This document shows, piece by piece, positions 7,893 through 17,403 of a stretch of 64,000 nucleotides of DNA; the stretch's first letter is position 1; every line of letters starts with the position of its first letter. The translations under genes were made by a program, and so were the position numbers. Source of the DNA: JBJFCE01 sp964437825 (GTDB taxonomy: Bacteria; Bacillota; Clostridia; Lachnospirales; Lachnospiraceae); contig CAYTIH010000002.1 in the NCBI GenBank assembly GCA_964437825.1, positions 25,873-89,872 of the forward strand, read 5' to 3'. The notes below the pieces were generated by a model that worked only from the letters and a program-made list of their open reading frames with translations, had not been told where the DNA came from and made no database searches.

Positions 7893-8003
7893 ATACGCGG
7901 ATTTGTATGCTTTCATACAGATCCGTGTATTCTATTATGGGTCGGCCGTTCCCTGTTGAGCGCACAAAGCGTGCGAAATACAACCGCCCGCTATGCGGGG
8001 GCG
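7893..8003 (+). promoter_or_regulatory. Structured intergenic RNA before the PHP gene
   Basis: A 17-bp hairpin 7893-7930 (ATACGCGGATTTGTATG/CATACAGATCCGTGTAT) whose two imperfect pairs are G-U on the plus-strand RNA but would be A-C mismatches on the other strand. It is followed by CGCAC/GTGCG enclosed by GTTG/CAAC (7955-7984) and a CGCCCGC/GCGGGGGCG hairpin (7985-8003). There is no T tract, so it is not a plain terminator. Could be a 3' end of the zinc-ribbon transcript or a leader of the PHP gene. Confidence 0.5.
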
Positions 8004-8028
8004 CGGTGATGATCAGGCAGGAAAAAGA

Positions 8029-8769
8029 ATGAAAAAGCTGAATTTGAATCCGGATTATCCGTATGTTTATGAGACACATCTTCATACAAGTGAAGCCAGT
8101 GCCTGTTCGGCAAATAACGGAAGGGAAATGGCAAGAGCATGTTATGAAGCCGGATATACGGGCATCATAGTGACAAATCATTTTTATTACGGAAATACGA
8201 ACGTGGACAAAAGTCTGTCATGGCAGGACTGGGTGAATGCTTTCTGTAAGGGATATGAAAATGCCAAAGAAGAAGGGGAACGGCTTGGATTACAGGTGTT
8301 TTTTGGCTGGGAATCCTGTTATAGGGGGACTGAATTTCTGATTTACGGGCTTTCACGAGAATGGCTGCTTGCACACCCGGAAATCAGGGATGCGTCTATT
8401 GAAGAACAGTACCTTATGGTTCATCGGGACGGCGGCATGGTAATTCATGCGCATCCCTACAGGAAAGAGGCTTATATTCCCGAAATACGATTATTTCCGG
8501 AATATGTGGACGGAGTTGAGGGCGTGAATGCAACACATGCCTGCAGACTCAGTATATCGCACAATGATCCTGCTTTTGATGAACAGGCGAAAGCGTATGC
8601 CCTGAAATTTGATCTGCCGATGACGGCGGGCTCGGATATCCATAGAACCGCCCTTTTATATGGAGGAATGGCTTTTTCCCATCCATGGAACGGCATTCAG
8701 GACTATATCAGGGCAGTGACGGGCAGAGAGGATTATCTTTTGCTTGACGGAAATGAAAGCTGTCAGTAA
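8029..8769 (+). CDS. PHP-domain phosphoesterase
   Basis: 246-residue protein of the PHP superfamily, which hydrolyses phosphate esters with a trinuclear metal site. Ligand motifs are all present: ETHLHTSEASAC (HxH), TNHFYYG, WESC, HAHPYR and GSDIHRT. Stand-alone form without polymerase or kinase partner, so a small-molecule phosphatase such as histidinol-phosphatase-like is possible; the substrate cannot be read from sequence. Start at 8029 with GGCAGGAAAAAG before it; GTG-type starts upstream lie inside the structured leader. Followed 59 bases later by a lipoprotein gene. Confidence 0.85.
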   Translation: MKKLNLNPDYPYVYETHLHTSEASACSANNGREMARACYEAGYTGIIVTNHFYYGNTNVDKSLSWQDWVNAFCKGYENAKEEGERLGLQVFFGWESCYRGTEFLIYGLSREWLLAHPEIRDASIEEQYLMVHRDGGMVIHAHPYRKEAYIPEIRLFPEYVDGVEGVNATHACRLSISHNDPAFDEQAKAYALKFDLPMTAGSDIHRTALLYGGMAFSHPWNGIQDYIRAVTGREDYLLLDGNESCQ

Positions 8770-8828
8770 GGCAGCGGTTTGGAAGCAGAACAGCAGCTGA
8801 AAACGGGTATGATGAAGGAAGCGGAAGC

Positions 8829-10016
8829 ATGAAGCTGAAGGGCCAAAGGAAAACAGTCACAAATCAAAGCAAAATGAGCGCAGATCAAGGTAAAGTAAGC
8901 GGGAATCCAATGAAGCAAAAGAATCAAAGAAATGATAGAAATCAAAGAAATCAAAAGAGAATCGGCCCCAAAATCATACTGCTTATGCTTTTGGTATGTA
9001 TGGTCAGTCTCCTGTCCACGGGCTGCAGTAAAAAGGGCTCTGCAACCAGAGTCATACTGACTACCGGTTTTGAAAAGGATGAGGTGTTCCGGATCAATAG
9101 CGTATCCTGCAGAAAAGCGGAATTAATGGTCTATCTGACCAATACGCAGAATCAGTATGAAAATGTATTCGGACCGCAGATCTGGGAGAAGGATTTTCAG
9201 GGAACTACTCTGGAGGAGAATGTGAAGGAAACCGTCCTTGCCAGAATTGCAAGAATCAAGGCTATGACGCTTCTGGCCAAGCGGGAAGAAGTTACACTTG
9301 ATGAGAATGAAATTGCAGCGGCGAATGAAGCAGCCAAGAAATATTTTGATTCTTTAAATGACAGGGAGATCGAGGTTTTGGATGTGTCGCTTGACCAGAT
9401 CAGCCGGATGTATCAGGAATATGCATTGGCAAATAAGGTCTATTATTATATTATCAAGGATATCAATCCGGAGATCAGTGACGACGAGGCCAGAACCATT
9501 ACGGTGGAGCATATACTGATTCGTACGTATACACTGGACAGTGCGGGAAACCGGGTGGAGTCCACGCAGGAAGCGAAGGAGGAGACATATGCCCTGGCGT
9601 GTCAGGTTTGGGAGCAGATTCAAAACGGGGAGGATTTTGAAAGCCTGATGGAGCAGTATAATGAGGACAACACCAACACGTACTATCTGCGTCACGGAGA
9701 AGCGGACCCCGCATTTGAAGAAGCCGCTTTCTCTCTGGATACGGGGGAGATCAGTGCAGTGGTGGAAACAGCATCCGGCTATGAGATTATCAAATGCATC
9801 AGCACCTTTGACAGAGAGCAGACCGATGTGAATAAGATCAAGATCGTCGAGGAGCGCAGAAAGCAGGTGTTTGAAGAACAGTATGAAGAATTCGTTGCAA
9901 ATCTGACCAAGAATCTGAATGAGTCCCTGTGGGAAGAAATCACGTTCATTCATGACGAACAGGTGACTACCAATAGTTTTTTTGATGTTTATAACAGCTA
10001 TTTCGGAACGGAATAA
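8829..10016 (+). CDS. Parvulin-type peptidyl-prolyl isomerase lipoprotein
   Basis: Extracytoplasmic foldase of the PrsA/SurA type. 395 residues. An unusually long, basic, Asn/Gln/Lys-rich N-terminal tail (about 45 residues, with NQRNDRNQRNQKR) precedes a hydrophobic helix (IILLMLLVCMVSLL) ending in lipobox STGC, the Cys expected to be lipid-modified. A SurA-N-like helical region follows (about 80-210), then a parvulin domain starting at TVEHILIRTY with the later AFSLDTGEISAVVETASGYEIIKC-type strand-turn segment (about 225-335). The true start may be one of the internal Met codons, which would shorten the tail. Ends 61 bases before the CIRCE operator of htpG. Confidence 0.85.
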   Translation: MKLKGQRKTVTNQSKMSADQGKVSGNPMKQKNQRNDRNQRNQKRIGPKIILLMLLVCMVSLLSTGCSKKGSATRVILTTGFEKDEVFRINSVSCRKAELMVYLTNTQNQYENVFGPQIWEKDFQGTTLEENVKETVLARIARIKAMTLLAKREEVTLDENEIAAANEAAKKYFDSLNDREIEVLDVSLDQISRMYQEYALANKVYYYIIKDINPEISDDEARTITVEHILIRTYTLDSAGNRVESTQEAKEETYALACQVWEQIQNGEDFESLMEQYNEDNTNTYYLRHGEADPAFEEAAFSLDTGEISAVVETASGYEIIKCISTFDREQTDVNKIKIVEERRKQVFEEQYEEFVANLTKNLNESLWEEITFIHDEQVTTNSFFDVYNSYFGTE

Positions 10017-10077
10017 AAGGTTATAAAAATTTAAGAATTGCAAAACCCTTGAATTTATGCGGCTTGAAGTAAAATTA

Positions 10078-10104
10078 TTAGCACTCATTTGAAATGAGTG
10101 CTAA
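10078..10104 (+). promoter_or_regulatory. CIRCE operator (HrcA binding site)
   Basis: TTAGCACTC, nine bases, GAGTGCTAA: an exact match to the CIRCE consensus. It sits immediately before the htpG promoter, so HrcA repression and heat/unfolded-protein induction of htpG are expected. Confidence 0.95.
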
Positions 10105-10111
10105 TTTTATC

Positions 10112-10140
10112 TTGACTTTTGTTTGTGACAGACTTAAACT
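10112..10140 (+). promoter_or_regulatory. Predicted htpG promoter
   Basis: TTGACT (10112-10117) and TAAACT (10135-10140) with a 17-base spacer, just 7 bases downstream of CIRCE. A weaker alternative -35/-10 lies upstream and would overlap CIRCE. Confidence 0.55.
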
Positions 10141-10223
10141 GTGTTCTAGTAAAACGAGCAGATGTTAAAAGCATCCGGTTTGAACAGAGTGAATCAGGAA
10201 TCAGAAAGGAATGTGATAGTAAT

Positions 10224-12341
10224 ATGGCAGCAAAACATGGTAACTTATCAATTAACAGCGATAATATTTTCCCGATTATCAAAAAGTGGCTTTATTCGGA
10301 TCACGACATTTTTTACAGAGAATTGATCTCCAATGGCTGTGATGCCATTACGAAGCTGAAAAAACTGGAGATGATGGGAGAATATACCTATCCGGAGGAT
10401 CGAAAAGATAAAATACAGGTTATCTGCGATGCGGAGCAGAAGACTCTGAAATTCATTGATAACGGTCTGGGCATGACTGCGGATGAGGTGGAGGAATATA
10501 TTAATCAGATCGCGTTTTCAGGCGCTGCTGATTTCATTGAAAAATATAAGGATAAGGCAAATGACGATCAGATCATCGGTCATTTCGGTCTTGGTTTTTA
10601 TTCCGCATTCATGGTAGCTGATGAGGTACATATCGATACCTTATCCTATCAGCCGGATGCAAAGCCCGTGCGTTGGGAATGCGACGGCGGAACCGAGTTT
10701 GATATGAAGGATGGCGACCGTACGCAGGTCGGTACCGAGATTACCCTGTTTTTAAATGAAGATTGTCTTGAGTTCTGCAACGAGTATAAGGCAAGAGAGG
10801 TTATTAAAAAGTATTGTTCCTTTATGCCGTATGAAATCTATTTATCCAAGGCGGATACCAAGGATACCCAGACGATTAACGCGGATGAAAAGCTTGATAC
10901 CGATACTGTGGTAGAGACGATCAAGCCTGAAAAAGAAGGAGATCCCGAGAAACTGAAAATCGTAAAAAGACCGGAACTGTTAAATGATACGACTCCGCTT
11001 TGGACAAAGAATCCTTCCGAGTGTTCCAAAGAAGAATATCTGGAATTTTACAGAAAGGTATTCATGGATTATAAGGAGCCGCTGTTCTGGATTCATTTGA
11101 ACATGGATTATCCGTTTAACTTAAAGGGTATCCTGTATTTCCCCAAGATCAATTTGGAATACGAGTCCATGGAAGGAACAATCAAGCTGTATAACAATCA
11201 GGTCTTTATTGCCGATAACATCAAGGAAGTCATTCCGGAATTTTTGATGCTCCTTAAGGGTGTGATTGACTGTCCGGACCTGCCGTTGAATGTTTCCAGA
11301 AGCGCACTGCAAAATGACGGTTTTGTAAAGAAAATTTCCGATTATATTTCAAAGAAGGTGGCTGACAAGCTCGCAGGCCTTTGCAAGACGGAAAAAGAAG
11401 AATACCAGAAATATTGGGATGATATCAGTCCGTTCATCAAGTTTGGCTGCTTAAAGGATGATAAATTCTGTGAAAAAATGACGGATTATATTCTGTTTAA
11501 GAATATTGACGGTGAATATCTGACGCTGCCTGAATGTCTGGAAGTGAAGAAGTCAGATCCCGATGAGGCAGAGAACGCCGAGGGCACACAGGAAAATTCG
11601 CAGGGAGCCGCAACCGATGTGAAAACCGGAGAAAAGGTGGAAACAGAGGTGCTGGATGATCATGCGGAATTAAACGATGATGAAAAGGAAAGCTCCGATG
11701 CCGATGAAGAAGCAGAGGAGGAGAAGAAAGAAAAGACCATCTACTATGTAACCGACGAGATACAGCAAAGCCAGTATATCAATATGTTCCGTAAAGCCAA
11801 AATGGACGCGGTGGTCTTAAAGGACAATATCGACCAGCCGTTTATTTCCCAGCTGGAAGCCAAGAACGAGGGCATTCATTTTAAGAGAATTGATGCGGAT
11901 ATTACCGATGATATGAAGGCCAAGAGCTCCAAAAAGGCGGCGCAGGAGCTGGAAACACAGACCGAGGAGCTTTCCAAGCTGTTTAAGAAGGTGGTAAAGA
12001 AGGATAATGTAACCGTTAAGGTGGAGCGTCTGAAAAATAAGGACATTTCTTCCATGATTACGCTGTCCGAGGAAACCAGACGTATGCAGGATATGATGAA
12101 GATGTACTCCATGCCGGGCATGAATATGCCGGGGATGGGCAAGGAGGGCCTGACTCTGACATTAAATGCCAACAACAAGCTGGTTCAGTATATACTGGAG
12201 CATAAGGACGGAGAAAATGTCAATACCATCTGTGAGCAGTTGTATGACCTTGCGCTCTTGCAGCAGGCGCCGCTTGATCCTGAGGCAATGACCAAGTTTG
12301 TAAACAGATCCAATAAGATTATGCTGCTGTTGGCGCAGTAA
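10224..12341 (+). CDS. htpG: HtpG, Hsp90-family ATP-dependent chaperone
   Basis: Cytosolic dimeric chaperone of the GHKL ATPase class. 705 residues from the ATG at 10224 (AAAGGA 11 bases upstream). N-terminal ATP pocket: YRELISNGCDAITK, FIDNGLGMTADE and IGHFGLGFYSAF. Middle domain has FNLKGILYFPK and LPLNVSRSALQ. Compared with the usual 620-660 residues it is long: a charged, mostly acidic insertion (about residues 455-515, from ENAEGTQENS to EEAEEEKKEK) interrupts the region after the TLPECL strand. The Asn-Gly-Cys-Asp form of the SNASDA box is a clostridial-type variant. An exact CIRCE element and its own promoter precede it, and a hairpin follows, so it is transcribed alone. Confidence 0.97.
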   Translation: MAAKHGNLSINSDNIFPIIKKWLYSDHDIFYRELISNGCDAITKLKKLEMMGEYTYPEDRKDKIQVICDAEQKTLKFIDNGLGMTADEVEEYINQIAFSGAADFIEKYKDKANDDQIIGHFGLGFYSAFMVADEVHIDTLSYQPDAKPVRWECDGGTEFDMKDGDRTQVGTEITLFLNEDCLEFCNEYKAREVIKKYCSFMPYEIYLSKADTKDTQTINADEKLDTDTVVETIKPEKEGDPEKLKIVKRPELLNDTTPLWTKNPSECSKEEYLEFYRKVFMDYKEPLFWIHLNMDYPFNLKGILYFPKINLEYESMEGTIKLYNNQVFIADNIKEVIPEFLMLLKGVIDCPDLPLNVSRSALQNDGFVKKISDYISKKVADKLAGLCKTEKEEYQKYWDDISPFIKFGCLKDDKFCEKMTDYILFKNIDGEYLTLPECLEVKKSDPDEAENAEGTQENSQGAATDVKTGEKVETEVLDDHAELNDDEKESSDADEEAEEEKKEKTIYYVTDEIQQSQYINMFRKAKMDAVVLKDNIDQPFISQLEAKNEGIHFKRIDADITDDMKAKSSKKAAQELETQTEELSKLFKKVVKKDNVTVKVERLKNKDISSMITLSEETRRMQDMMKMYSMPGMNMPGMGKEGLTLTLNANNKLVQYILEHKDGENVNTICEQLYDLALLQQAPLDPEAMTKFVNRSNKIMLLLAQ

Positions 12342-12376
12342 ATAAAGATATCTTAATAGAATCTTTCAAATCAAGA

Positions 12377-12410
12377 TAAATCCGCCGGCTTTATGAATCC
12401 GGCGGATTTA
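12377..12410 (+). terminator. Hairpin downstream of htpG
   Basis: Perfect 12-bp stem TAAATCCGCCGG/CCGGCGGATTTA with a 10-base loop. The downstream tract is A-rich rather than T-rich, so termination efficiency on the plus strand is uncertain. Confidence 0.6.
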
Positions 12411-12490
12411 TAAAAAAGAAGCTCTGAAAGGTCATTAAAACTGATTTTTCGGGGCTTTTATCATATACGTAATCCTTGGATGGCCCTATC

Positions 12491-12533
12491 AGGCATTTGA
12501 GAAACTCAACAAAACATTGCGTCGCAATTGCCT
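12491..12533. repeat. Small AGGCA...TTGCCT palindromic repeat
   Basis: Arms AGGCATTTG and CAATTGCCT enclose TTGAGAAACTCAA, itself a small hairpin. It resembles the left ends of the inverted pair at 46172 and 48951 (shared GAAACTCA, AATTG and the TAGGC-type end), so it may be a diverged member of that family. It lies in the 290-base gap before the sugar kinase; nothing else is evident there. Confidence 0.4.
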
Positions 12534-12631
12534 AAAGTCTTCATCAGGCCGGATTGATAATTTATGGTTTTTCGCCTATAATTATGTTGTTTTTGAAACT
12601 TGCTACAAGCCGTCCCAGAAAGGAAGATACT

Positions 12632-13621
12632 ATGATTATAACAGTAACTCTGAATCCGGCTATTGATAAGACTGTCACAGTGGAGCAGCTGTGTGTGGGG
12701 GAACTGAACAGAATCCTGACCTCAAGAGAAGATGCGGGAGGAAAGGGAATCAATGTGTCTAAAACCATAAACAGCCTTGGCGGAAAAAGCATTGCCGCGG
12801 GATTTCTAGGAGGGAGCGCCGGGCAGGCGGTCCGGAAGGAATTGGAGGCGCTTGGGATTGAAAACTGCTTTACATATGTAAAAAACAATACCAGAACGAA
12901 TCTGAAAATAGCGGATGAGAAAGGCTGCATAACCGAAATCAACGAGCCGGGGCCGGTAATCAGTACCCGGGAAGCGGAGGAATTTGAAAAGGCTTTGATG
13001 CAGATGATAAAGCCGGGAGATTTGGTGATTTTAAGCGGAAGCGTTCCGGGGGGAATATCGGCTGATTATTATGGCCGGCTGACCCGGGAAATTCATGCGC
13101 ACTCAGGGGAAGTATTCGTTGACGCGGACGGAAACGTATTGGATGAAGCGATAAAGGAAAAACCGGATATCGTAAAACCGAATTTGCGGGAATTGGAGCG
13201 CTATTGTGAGCGGGCGGGTATCCGGTATGAAAAAGAAAGCGGCGATGACCGCCTGCAGGGGAATGCAAAGAAACATGCCGTCATAGCGCGCGCGGTTTTC
13301 ATGGGCAATGTGCTCAGGCACAAAGGGATCGGGGAAGTGATCGTATCCTTAGGCGGAGACGGCGCCGTGTTTTTGACAGAAAACGAGAACTATTATGCGC
13401 CTGCGCTTGAGGTTGCCGTGCACTCGACTGTCGGAGCCGGAGATGCCATGGTCGGAGCTTACGCTTATGCCAAAGCCATGCAGATGCCTTTCAAGGAGAG
13501 GATATGTTTCAGCGTGGCCGTATCCGCAGGCGCCGTGACTACCCGGGGAACTTGTCCGGCGGAGGCTGAACTGGTTCGCGAGCTGCATGGGCAGGTGAAA
13601 CCGGAGCGGCTTTCCTTTTGA
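12632..13621 (+). CDS. fruK: 1-phosphofructokinase-family sugar kinase (PfkB fold)
   Basis: ATP-dependent phosphorylation of a phosphosugar, most likely fructose 1-phosphate to fructose 1,6-bisphosphate. 329 residues from the ATG at 12632 with AAAGGAAG 7 bases upstream. Signatures: VTLNPAIDKTVTV at the N-terminus, DAGGKGINVSKTI (PfkB signature 1), KPNLRELE, and HSTVGAGDAMVGA (signature 2 with catalytic Asp). An extra stretch of about 30 residues (KESGDDRLQGNAKKHAVIAR) lies between the KPN segment and the VSLGGDGAV strand. No PTS gene or fru repressor is adjacent, so tagatose-6-phosphate kinase-type activity is an alternative. Confidence 0.85.
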   Translation: MIITVTLNPAIDKTVTVEQLCVGELNRILTSREDAGGKGINVSKTINSLGGKSIAAGFLGGSAGQAVRKELEALGIENCFTYVKNNTRTNLKIADEKGCITEINEPGPVISTREAEEFEKALMQMIKPGDLVILSGSVPGGISADYYGRLTREIHAHSGEVFVDADGNVLDEAIKEKPDIVKPNLRELERYCERAGIRYEKESGDDRLQGNAKKHAVIARAVFMGNVLRHKGIGEVIVSLGGDGAVFLTENENYYAPALEVAVHSTVGAGDAMVGAYAYAKAMQMPFKERICFSVAVSAGAVTTRGTCPAEAELVRELHGQVKPERLSF

Positions 13622-13668
13622 TCCGTTGTCCGTAAAAAAACAGTTCGTAAAAAATCAAATTCGTTTTG

Positions 13669-13697
13669 TTGCGTAATAGGGTTGTTTCAACTATAAT
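13669..13697 (+). promoter_or_regulatory. Predicted promoter of the four-gene unknown cluster
   Basis: TTGCGT (13669-13674) and TATAAT (13692-13697), spacer 17. An AAACCGGT/ACCGGTTT hairpin follows in the leader before the first gene. Confidence 0.6.
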
Positions 13698-13772
13698 ATA
13701 AATGATTGGCGAAAACCGGTATGGGAAAAGAAGACCGGTTTCGGACATTATTTTTAAGGATGGTTGCAAGGC

Positions 13773-16700
13773 GTGGAATCAATTACCCGGAGTCTGATGG
13801 AAGGAAAATTTGAATACGATACAGGATCTCTGGAGCTTTCCAGCCGTAAGATTGAGCTGTCCGTTCATAAGGGAGAGTCCGTTCAGGGAAGCTTTCTTTT
13901 GCAGTCCCACGGCGGTAAAAAGGTAAAGGGGAACGTAATGTCCTCCGGTATGCGTATGAGCTGTCTGACGACGGAATTTGAAGGGACGGAGGCTGAAATT
14001 TTTTACTCCTTCTCCGGCAGCGGTATGGAGGAAGGGGATATTCATAAAGGCAATTTCTATATTATATCAAGTGCAGGGGAGTATACGATTCCTTATGTGG
14101 TCTGTGTGGAGCATGGCGTTTTAAACTCCACGATGGGGCCTGTCAAAAATCTGTTTCATTTTGCCAATCTGGCGAAAAGCAGCTGGAATGAAGCAGTATC
14201 TTTGTTTTATCATCCTGATTTTCCGTGCGTCTTTCATGGAAGCGATATCAGATATCTGGGAGCCTACAGGGGCTTATCCAAAACCCGCGGAAACGAACAG
14301 AATGTGGATGAATTTCTGGTAGAAATCAATAAAAAACAGAGAATTGAATATGTACCCATGGAGGACCGGATCCGTATGGAGGACCCGTCGGAAGTTACGG
14401 AGGGAAGAATCACCGTTACCAGAAACGGCTGGGGCTATACGGCGCTTGCGATAGAAACGGACGGAGATTTTCTTTCTGTGGAAAAGAAGGTTCTGACAGA
14501 TGATGATTTCCTGGGAAATATCTGTAACTTTGCATTTCAGGTTGACAGCAGCAGGCTTCATGCAGGCAATAACTACGGCTGTGTCAGACTTTATAACCAT
14601 ATTTGTTCCATACAAATTGAGATTCTGGCAACGAAGCCCCAGGCCAGGACGCCGGTCAGATCCATGAAGCGTGAGATGCGGGAGCTTACCCTGCATATGA
14701 TGGAATCGTATGCGGACTTTCGTATGAAAAAGATCAATGCAGGTACATGGCTGAAGCAGTCCGAAAAGCTTGTAGGGCGAATGAATGTGATTGATGAGAA
14801 GAGTATTCCGGCAAGGCTTTTTCGTGCGCAGCTTTTGATTACGCAGGAGCGCGGTAATGAAGCTAAGTGGCTTCTGGACCAAGTGGCATCCGAGTTGACC
14901 TACGCCAGCAGAAAAGAGGAGGAATGGTGTTATTATCTGTACCTGACCTCGTTAATTAACCGGAATGAGAATTATGTGGATCAGGTAGCGGGAGAGGTGG
15001 AGCAGATTTATGCAAGGAATCCCGAAAACTGGAGGATTGCATGGCTGCTGTTGTATCTGCGGGAGGAATTCAGTAAAAGTCCTTATAAGAAATGGACGTT
15101 TTTAGAGCACCAGTTCTATGAAGGCTGTACCAGTCCCGTACTGTATATGGAAGCGGTGGCGCTTCTCAGCGTCAATCCGACCATACTGATGAAACTGTCC
15201 GAATTTGAATTGCAGGTTTTAAATTATGCGGCCAAGAAGGATTTACTTAAGAAAGATCTGATACTGCAGATTCATTCTCTGGCGGCTAAGACCAAAAATT
15301 ATTCGGACAGACTGCGTTTTATTCTTGAAAAGTGTTACCTTGCTTCACGGGATGATGAAACGCTTCAGCTGATCTGCAGTTTATTGATTAAGGGAAATAA
15401 AACAGAGACGAAATATTTCAGCTGGTATTCTCTCGGGGTGGAAAGAGAACTTCGGGTAACAAGGCTTTTTGAATTTTATATGATGTCCATGCCGGAGGAA
15501 TTTGACAGAGAGCTTCCCAAGATGGTGATGATGTACTTTGCGTATCATAGTGATCTGGACTACGAAAAAAAGGCGTTTTTATATACGAATATCTTAAAAC
15601 ATAAAACGAAATATCCGGAGATTGCGCAGACCTACCGCGGAGCAATGGAGAGCTTCGTGCTGGAACAGGTGAAAAAAGGGCATATCAATAAGAATCTGGC
15701 ATACCTGTATAAGGAGCTGCTGCAGCCTGCCATGGTGCAGGAGGAGATTGCCGCTCAGCTGATACCGATTCTGTTCTCCAACCAGATTACGCTGCAGGAC
15801 GACCGGATCAGGCAGGTGGTTCTGATTTATGATAAGCTAAAGGGCGAAACACTCTATCCGGTAATTGACCGAAAAGCAATCGTTCCGATTTACGGATCGG
15901 ATTTCAGACTAATGCTGCAGGATGAGGACGGAAACAGACAGCTTGCAGGAGAGCCCTATGTCATAGAAAAGCTTATGCTTCCGGGGCGTTTTGTCAAGGA
16001 ACTGACCGGTCAGGTCCAAAACCATCTGGGACTGGATCTCTATATGTGTGAAAATACCCAGAGCGGTGTAGTGGTTACACAGAAGAATGCCGTCTGCTAT
16101 CAAAGGCTTTGGGAATCTGACCGGATCACGGATGCCTTTCGCAGAGAGATCCGTCTGAAGCTGACCCAGTACTATTATGAGAATGACATGATTCGGGAAA
16201 CGGACTTAATGATCGACCAGGTATCTGCGGATGATATGGGTGTGAAAGAACGTGCGGAATTTATCAGAATTATGATAGCGCGCACCATGTTTGAAAAGGC
16301 ATATTCCTGGCTGTGCACCTATGGGGATGAGCAGGTAGAACCGTCGGTTGTAGTACGGCTTTTGAGCAGGCTGATCGTTCGAAATGAGTTCAGACCGGAT
16401 GCGCAAATGCTCAAGCTTTCCTTCCATATGTTCACACAGAACAAATATGATGAGAATATGCTCCGATATCTGATTGCGTATTATGAAGGCACTACCAGGG
16501 ATATGCGGGATATCTGGAAGGCGGCAGACAGCTTTGATCTGGATTCCAACGATCTGTGCGAAAGAATATTGGTTCAGACGCTGCTTACCGGTGTTTACGT
16601 GGGCGAGAAGAATGCCATGTTTTATTCTTATGTAAAGCATGGAGCAAAGCGAAGCGTCGAGATTGCTTATCTGACGCATGAAGCATATGATTATTTTGTA

Positions 16701-17327
16701 AAGGGACATGTTATGGATGAGAAAATGTTCCCTTACTTTACCAGACTGTTTTATAGAGGGGAAGAACTGCATGATGTATGCCGGCTGGCTTATTTAAAAT
16801 ACTATGCCGGTCAGATACGGACACTGAGCGAGGAAGTACTCCATCTGGTAAGGCAGTTTTTGGAATATTTTATGACAAAGGGAATCTGCTTTCCGTTCTT
16901 CCAAGAGTATGCGCAGGCGGTTTCGTGCGTGGAAATTCTGACGGGAAAGACGATGATTGAATACCGCACGGGACCGGATTCACACGTGATATTACATTAT
17001 GTCATTGAAAAAGGTGACGAGAACGGAGAATATCTGACGCAGCCCATGATGAATATGTACGAGGGCATTTTTGTGCATTCCTTTGTCTTGTTTTTCGGAG
17101 AGACGCTGCAGTATTATATTACGGAAGAAAACGGCGGAAACGAGCAGCTGACAGAGAGCGGGACGATCAGTAAGGGCGATACGGATCCGAATGCGAAGGA
17201 CAGCAGATACAACATATTAAATGATTTGATTGTGTCAAAGACGCTGCAGGATTATCCTACATATCATAAATTGTATGAGGAATATGAATGTAAAAAATTT
17301 GTTACAGAAGGACTGTTCCCTTTGTAA
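13773..17327 (+). CDS. DUF5717-type large protein of unknown function
   Basis: About 1184 residues, no signal peptide or clear membrane helix, so probably cytosolic. The N-terminal 300 residues are beta-rich with the motif GKFEYDTGSLELS and look like two immunoglobulin-like modules; the rest is mostly helical, rich in Leu/Tyr/Glu, and resembles an alpha-solenoid (repeats of about 35 residues such as LLYLREEFSKSPYKKW, LYKELLQPAM). I recognise the general family found with DUF5716 proteins in Lachnospiraceae; no function is known to me. The GTG at 13773 is preferred with AAGGA 12 bases upstream; a TTG at 13764 is possible. First gene of a same-strand cluster of four with a promoter just upstream. 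Confidence 0.7.
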   Translation: MESITRSLMEGKFEYDTGSLELSSRKIELSVHKGESVQGSFLLQSHGGKKVKGNVMSSGMRMSCLTTEFEGTEAEIFYSFSGSGMEEGDIHKGNFYIISSAGEYTIPYVVCVEHGVLNSTMGPVKNLFHFANLAKSSWNEAVSLFYHPDFPCVFHGSDIRYLGAYRGLSKTRGNEQNVDEFLVEINKKQRIEYVPMEDRIRMEDPSEVTEGRITVTRNGWGYTALAIETDGDFLSVEKKVLTDDDFLGNICNFAFQVDSSRLHAGNNYGCVRLYNHICSIQIEILATKPQARTPVRSMKREMRELTLHMMESYADFRMKKINAGTWLKQSEKLVGRMNVIDEKSIPARLFRAQLLITQERGNEAKWLLDQVASELTYASRKEEEWCYYLYLTSLINRNENYVDQVAGEVEQIYARNPENWRIAWLLLYLREEFSKSPYKKWTFLEHQFYEGCTSPVLYMEAVALLSVNPTILMKLSEFELQVLNYAAKKDLLKKDLILQIHSLAAKTKNYSDRLRFILEKCYLASRDDETLQLICSLLIKGNKTETKYFSWYSLGVERELRVTRLFEFYMMSMPEEFDRELPKMVMMYFAYHSDLDYEKKAFLYTNILKHKTKYPEIAQTYRGAMESFVLEQVKKGHINKNLAYLYKELLQPAMVQEEIAAQLIPILFSNQITLQDDRIRQVVLIYDKLKGETLYPVIDRKAIVPIYGSDFRLMLQDEDGNRQLAGEPYVIEKLMLPGRFVKELTGQVQNHLGLDLYMCENTQSGVVVTQKNAVCYQRLWESDRITDAFRREIRLKLTQYYYENDMIRETDLMIDQVSADDMGVKERAEFIRIMIARTMFEKAYSWLCTYGDEQVEPSVVVRLLSRLIVRNEFRPDAQMLKLSFHMFTQNKYDENMLRYLIAYYEGTTRDMRDIWKAADSFDLDSNDLCERILVQTLLTGVYVGEKNAMFYSYVKHGAKRSVEIAYLTHEAYDYFVKGHVMDEKMFPYFTRLFYRGEELHDVCRLAYLKYYAGQIRTLSEEVLHLVRQFLEYFMTKGICFPFFQEYAQAVSCVEILTGKTMIEYRTGPDSHVILHYVIEKGDENGEYLTQPMMNMYEGIFVHSFVLFFGETLQYYITEENGGNEQLTESGTISKGDTDPNAKDSRYNILNDLIVSKTLQDYPTYHKLYEEYECKKFVTEGLFPL

Positions 17328-17403
17328 TGCTGCGGTTACGGATTAGTGAAAGGACCGATGACCGTATGATTATATCTAAATCCGGGAACGGAGAAAGGAA
17401 GCT

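Noticed and set aside
10119..10223. 35-residue N-terminal extension of HtpG
   Set aside because: It begins inside the promoter region; the ATG at 10224 with AAAGGA gives the normal HtpG N-terminus.
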